Shown: in pieces, positions 15,662-16,340 of the stretch
How the letters are laid out: each line of letters begins with the position of its first letter
Position numbering within the stretch: the first letter of the stretch is position 1
Assembly (NCBI GenBank): GCA_038257845.1
Contig: JBBSQL010000059.1
Location: 1 to 16,340, forward strand
Direction: 5' to 3'
From: JAFDXJ01 sp038257845
Lineage (GTDB): Bacteria > Bacteroidota > Bacteroidia > Chitinophagales > Chitinophagaceae
Length of the DNA: 16,340 nt
Made by a program: the position numbers and the translations under genes
The notes under the pieces: model-generated
Told to the model about the DNA's origin: nothing
Seen by the model: only the letters and a program-made list of their open reading frames with translations
The model's database searches: none

Positions 15662-15790
15662 ATGAAAAGAGCATTGGTTATAAGTGGCGGTGGTTCAAAA
15701 GGAGCATTTGCCGTGGGTGTTTTAAACTATCGGTTGATGTCCGCACCAAACGAAATGAGATTAATTAAAATTATAAAAAATAAATTATGA
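15662..15790 (+). pseudogene. Broken upstream copy of the patatin-like gene's 5' end
   Basis: The first 65 bases (15662-15726) repeat the first 65 bases of the intact gene at 15787-15851 with only three differences, all at third codon positions and all silent (Ile, Ser and Val codons). It therefore encodes the same 21 residues, including the oxyanion motif GGGSKG. After this the frame enters a palindrome-like sequence (15728-15755) and AT-rich bases and ends at TGA 15788-15790. The stop overlaps the ATG of the intact gene as ATGA. The 42-residue product lacks the catalytic serine and cannot be an active lipase. Confidence 0.85.
15728..15755. repeat. GGTCGGTG palindrome, diverged inverted copy 3
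   Basis: Compared with the reverse complement of 15558-15585, 23 of 28 bases agree, including TGTCCGCACC. It begins two bases after the patatin homology of the broken copy ends, so it marks the breakpoint. Confidence 0.7.
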
Positions 15791-16340
15791 AAAGAGCATT
15801 GGTTATTAGTGGCGGTGGTTCTAAAGGAGCATTTGCCGTAGGTGTTTTAAAACAATTATTTACTGTTTTCCCCAACCTTGATTTTGATATTTATGTAGGC
15901 TCAAGTGCTGGCTCGCTCGTGGTATCACTGGCGGCATTAAATCAAATGGATACGCTAAACAACATTTATACAACCATTACAAACAAAGATCTTTTTATCC
16001 AGGGAAATATTGTAGATAAACTGGGAGATACCTCTTTATTTGATGTAAGTCCGGCCTGGAATTTAATCAATAATAAATATCCGGATGCAGCATACAACCA
16101 GTTGCAGGCTTCAGGGAAAAAAGTTTTTTTGACAACGGTTTGTTTACAGACAAATCAATTGAATGTTTTTACCAATGATGCAACTTCTATTCAGACAAGC
16201 GATTATAAAGTGGTTCAAACTTTAGACGCCAATCATTACCGCAGAGCCTTGCTCGCGTCCTGTTGTGAGCCCGTGTTTATGCAGCCCATACAAATTGGCC
16301 GCGATGTGCCCGGCGCAGCCAATCGCGATTTTCAATATGT
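15787..16340 (+). CDS. Patatin-like phospholipase family protein, C-terminus beyond window edge
   Basis: The first 184 codons of a serine lipase/acyl hydrolase of the patatin family. The oxyanion-hole motif is GGGSKGAF (residues 9-16) and the nucleophile elbow is GSSAG (38-42), making Ser40 the catalytic serine. Patatins use a Ser-Asp dyad. The partner Asp normally sits in a DGG or DGA motif shortly after a stretch like NRDFQYV, where the window stops, so its presence cannot be checked. No signal peptide is visible; the family includes cytosolic and membrane-associated enzymes that release fatty acids from lipids. The ATG at 15787 is supported by the family start (MKRALVISGGG). It overlaps the stop codon of the broken upstream copy (ATGA), and upstream lies only AT-rich sequence without a clear Shine-Dalgarno site. 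Confidence 0.9.
   Translation, partial: MKRALVISGGGSKGAFAVGVLKQLFTVFPNLDFDIYVGSSAGSLVVSLAALNQMDTLNNIYTTITNKDLFIQGNIVDKLGDTSLFDVSPAWNLINNKYPDAAYNQLQASGKKVFLTTVCLQTNQLNVFTNDATSIQTSDYKVVQTLDANHYRRALLASCCEPVFMQPIQIGRDVPGAANRDFQY

Overview
The window looks like a chromosomal segment from a Bacteroidota bacterium, most likely the Chitinophagaceae/Chitinophagales. The pointers are a SusC/SusD outer-membrane pair with an STN-bearing SusC, a FecR-type anti-sigma factor with a C-terminal DUF4974-like region, low GC content, weak Shine-Dalgarno signals, and many palindromic intergenic repeats. The genus cannot be settled from the sequence alone. No tRNA, rRNA, CRISPR array or complete transposase was seen.

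Layout. Positions 1-1224 (minus) hold the N-terminal 408 codons of a UMF1-type MFS transporter that runs off the left edge. Positions 1225-1956 are a gene-free nest of palindromic repeats. A class I SAM-dependent methyltransferase (1957-2865, minus) is divergent from a complete penicillin-acylase-family Ntn hydrolase (3001-5478), which is followed 9 bp later by a small polytopic membrane protein (5488-5838). Positions 6014-7250 look like a graveyard: a shortened BRO-N protein, an antitoxin-like gene, and a MazF/PemK toxin cut off after 20 codons where a 191-bp tandem repeat with palindromes begins.

Positions 7274-14180 are the main functional unit. An ECF sigma factor (13647-14162, plus) is head-to-head with fecR-susC-susD (minus), which ends at a clear intrinsic terminator (7274-7300). 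The parts fit cell-surface signalling: substrate binding at SusCD is relayed through the SusC STN domain to the FecR-like anti-sigma factor, which controls the sigma factor, which in turn probably activates the transport operon. No glycoside hydrolase or peptidase lies next to it, so the substrate is unknown.

Positions 14163-14982 contain no convincing gene, two inverted copies of a repeat element also found near position 1500, and a strong terminator-like hairpin just before a secreted protein of unknown function (14983-15552). At the right edge a patatin-like lipase gene (15787 to the edge) is preceded by a broken second copy of its own first 21 codons, with three related palindromes around the break.

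The most unusual material is the repeats and the gene remnants beside them: eleven palindromes with exactly three bases between the arms, stems that differ between copies but stay paired, composite two-palindrome elements in direct and inverted orientation, and two gene fragments (mazF, patatin) that end at or next to palindromes. I did not find a clearly new multi-gene system. The repeat family and the divergent sigma/FecR/SusCD locus are the best leads.
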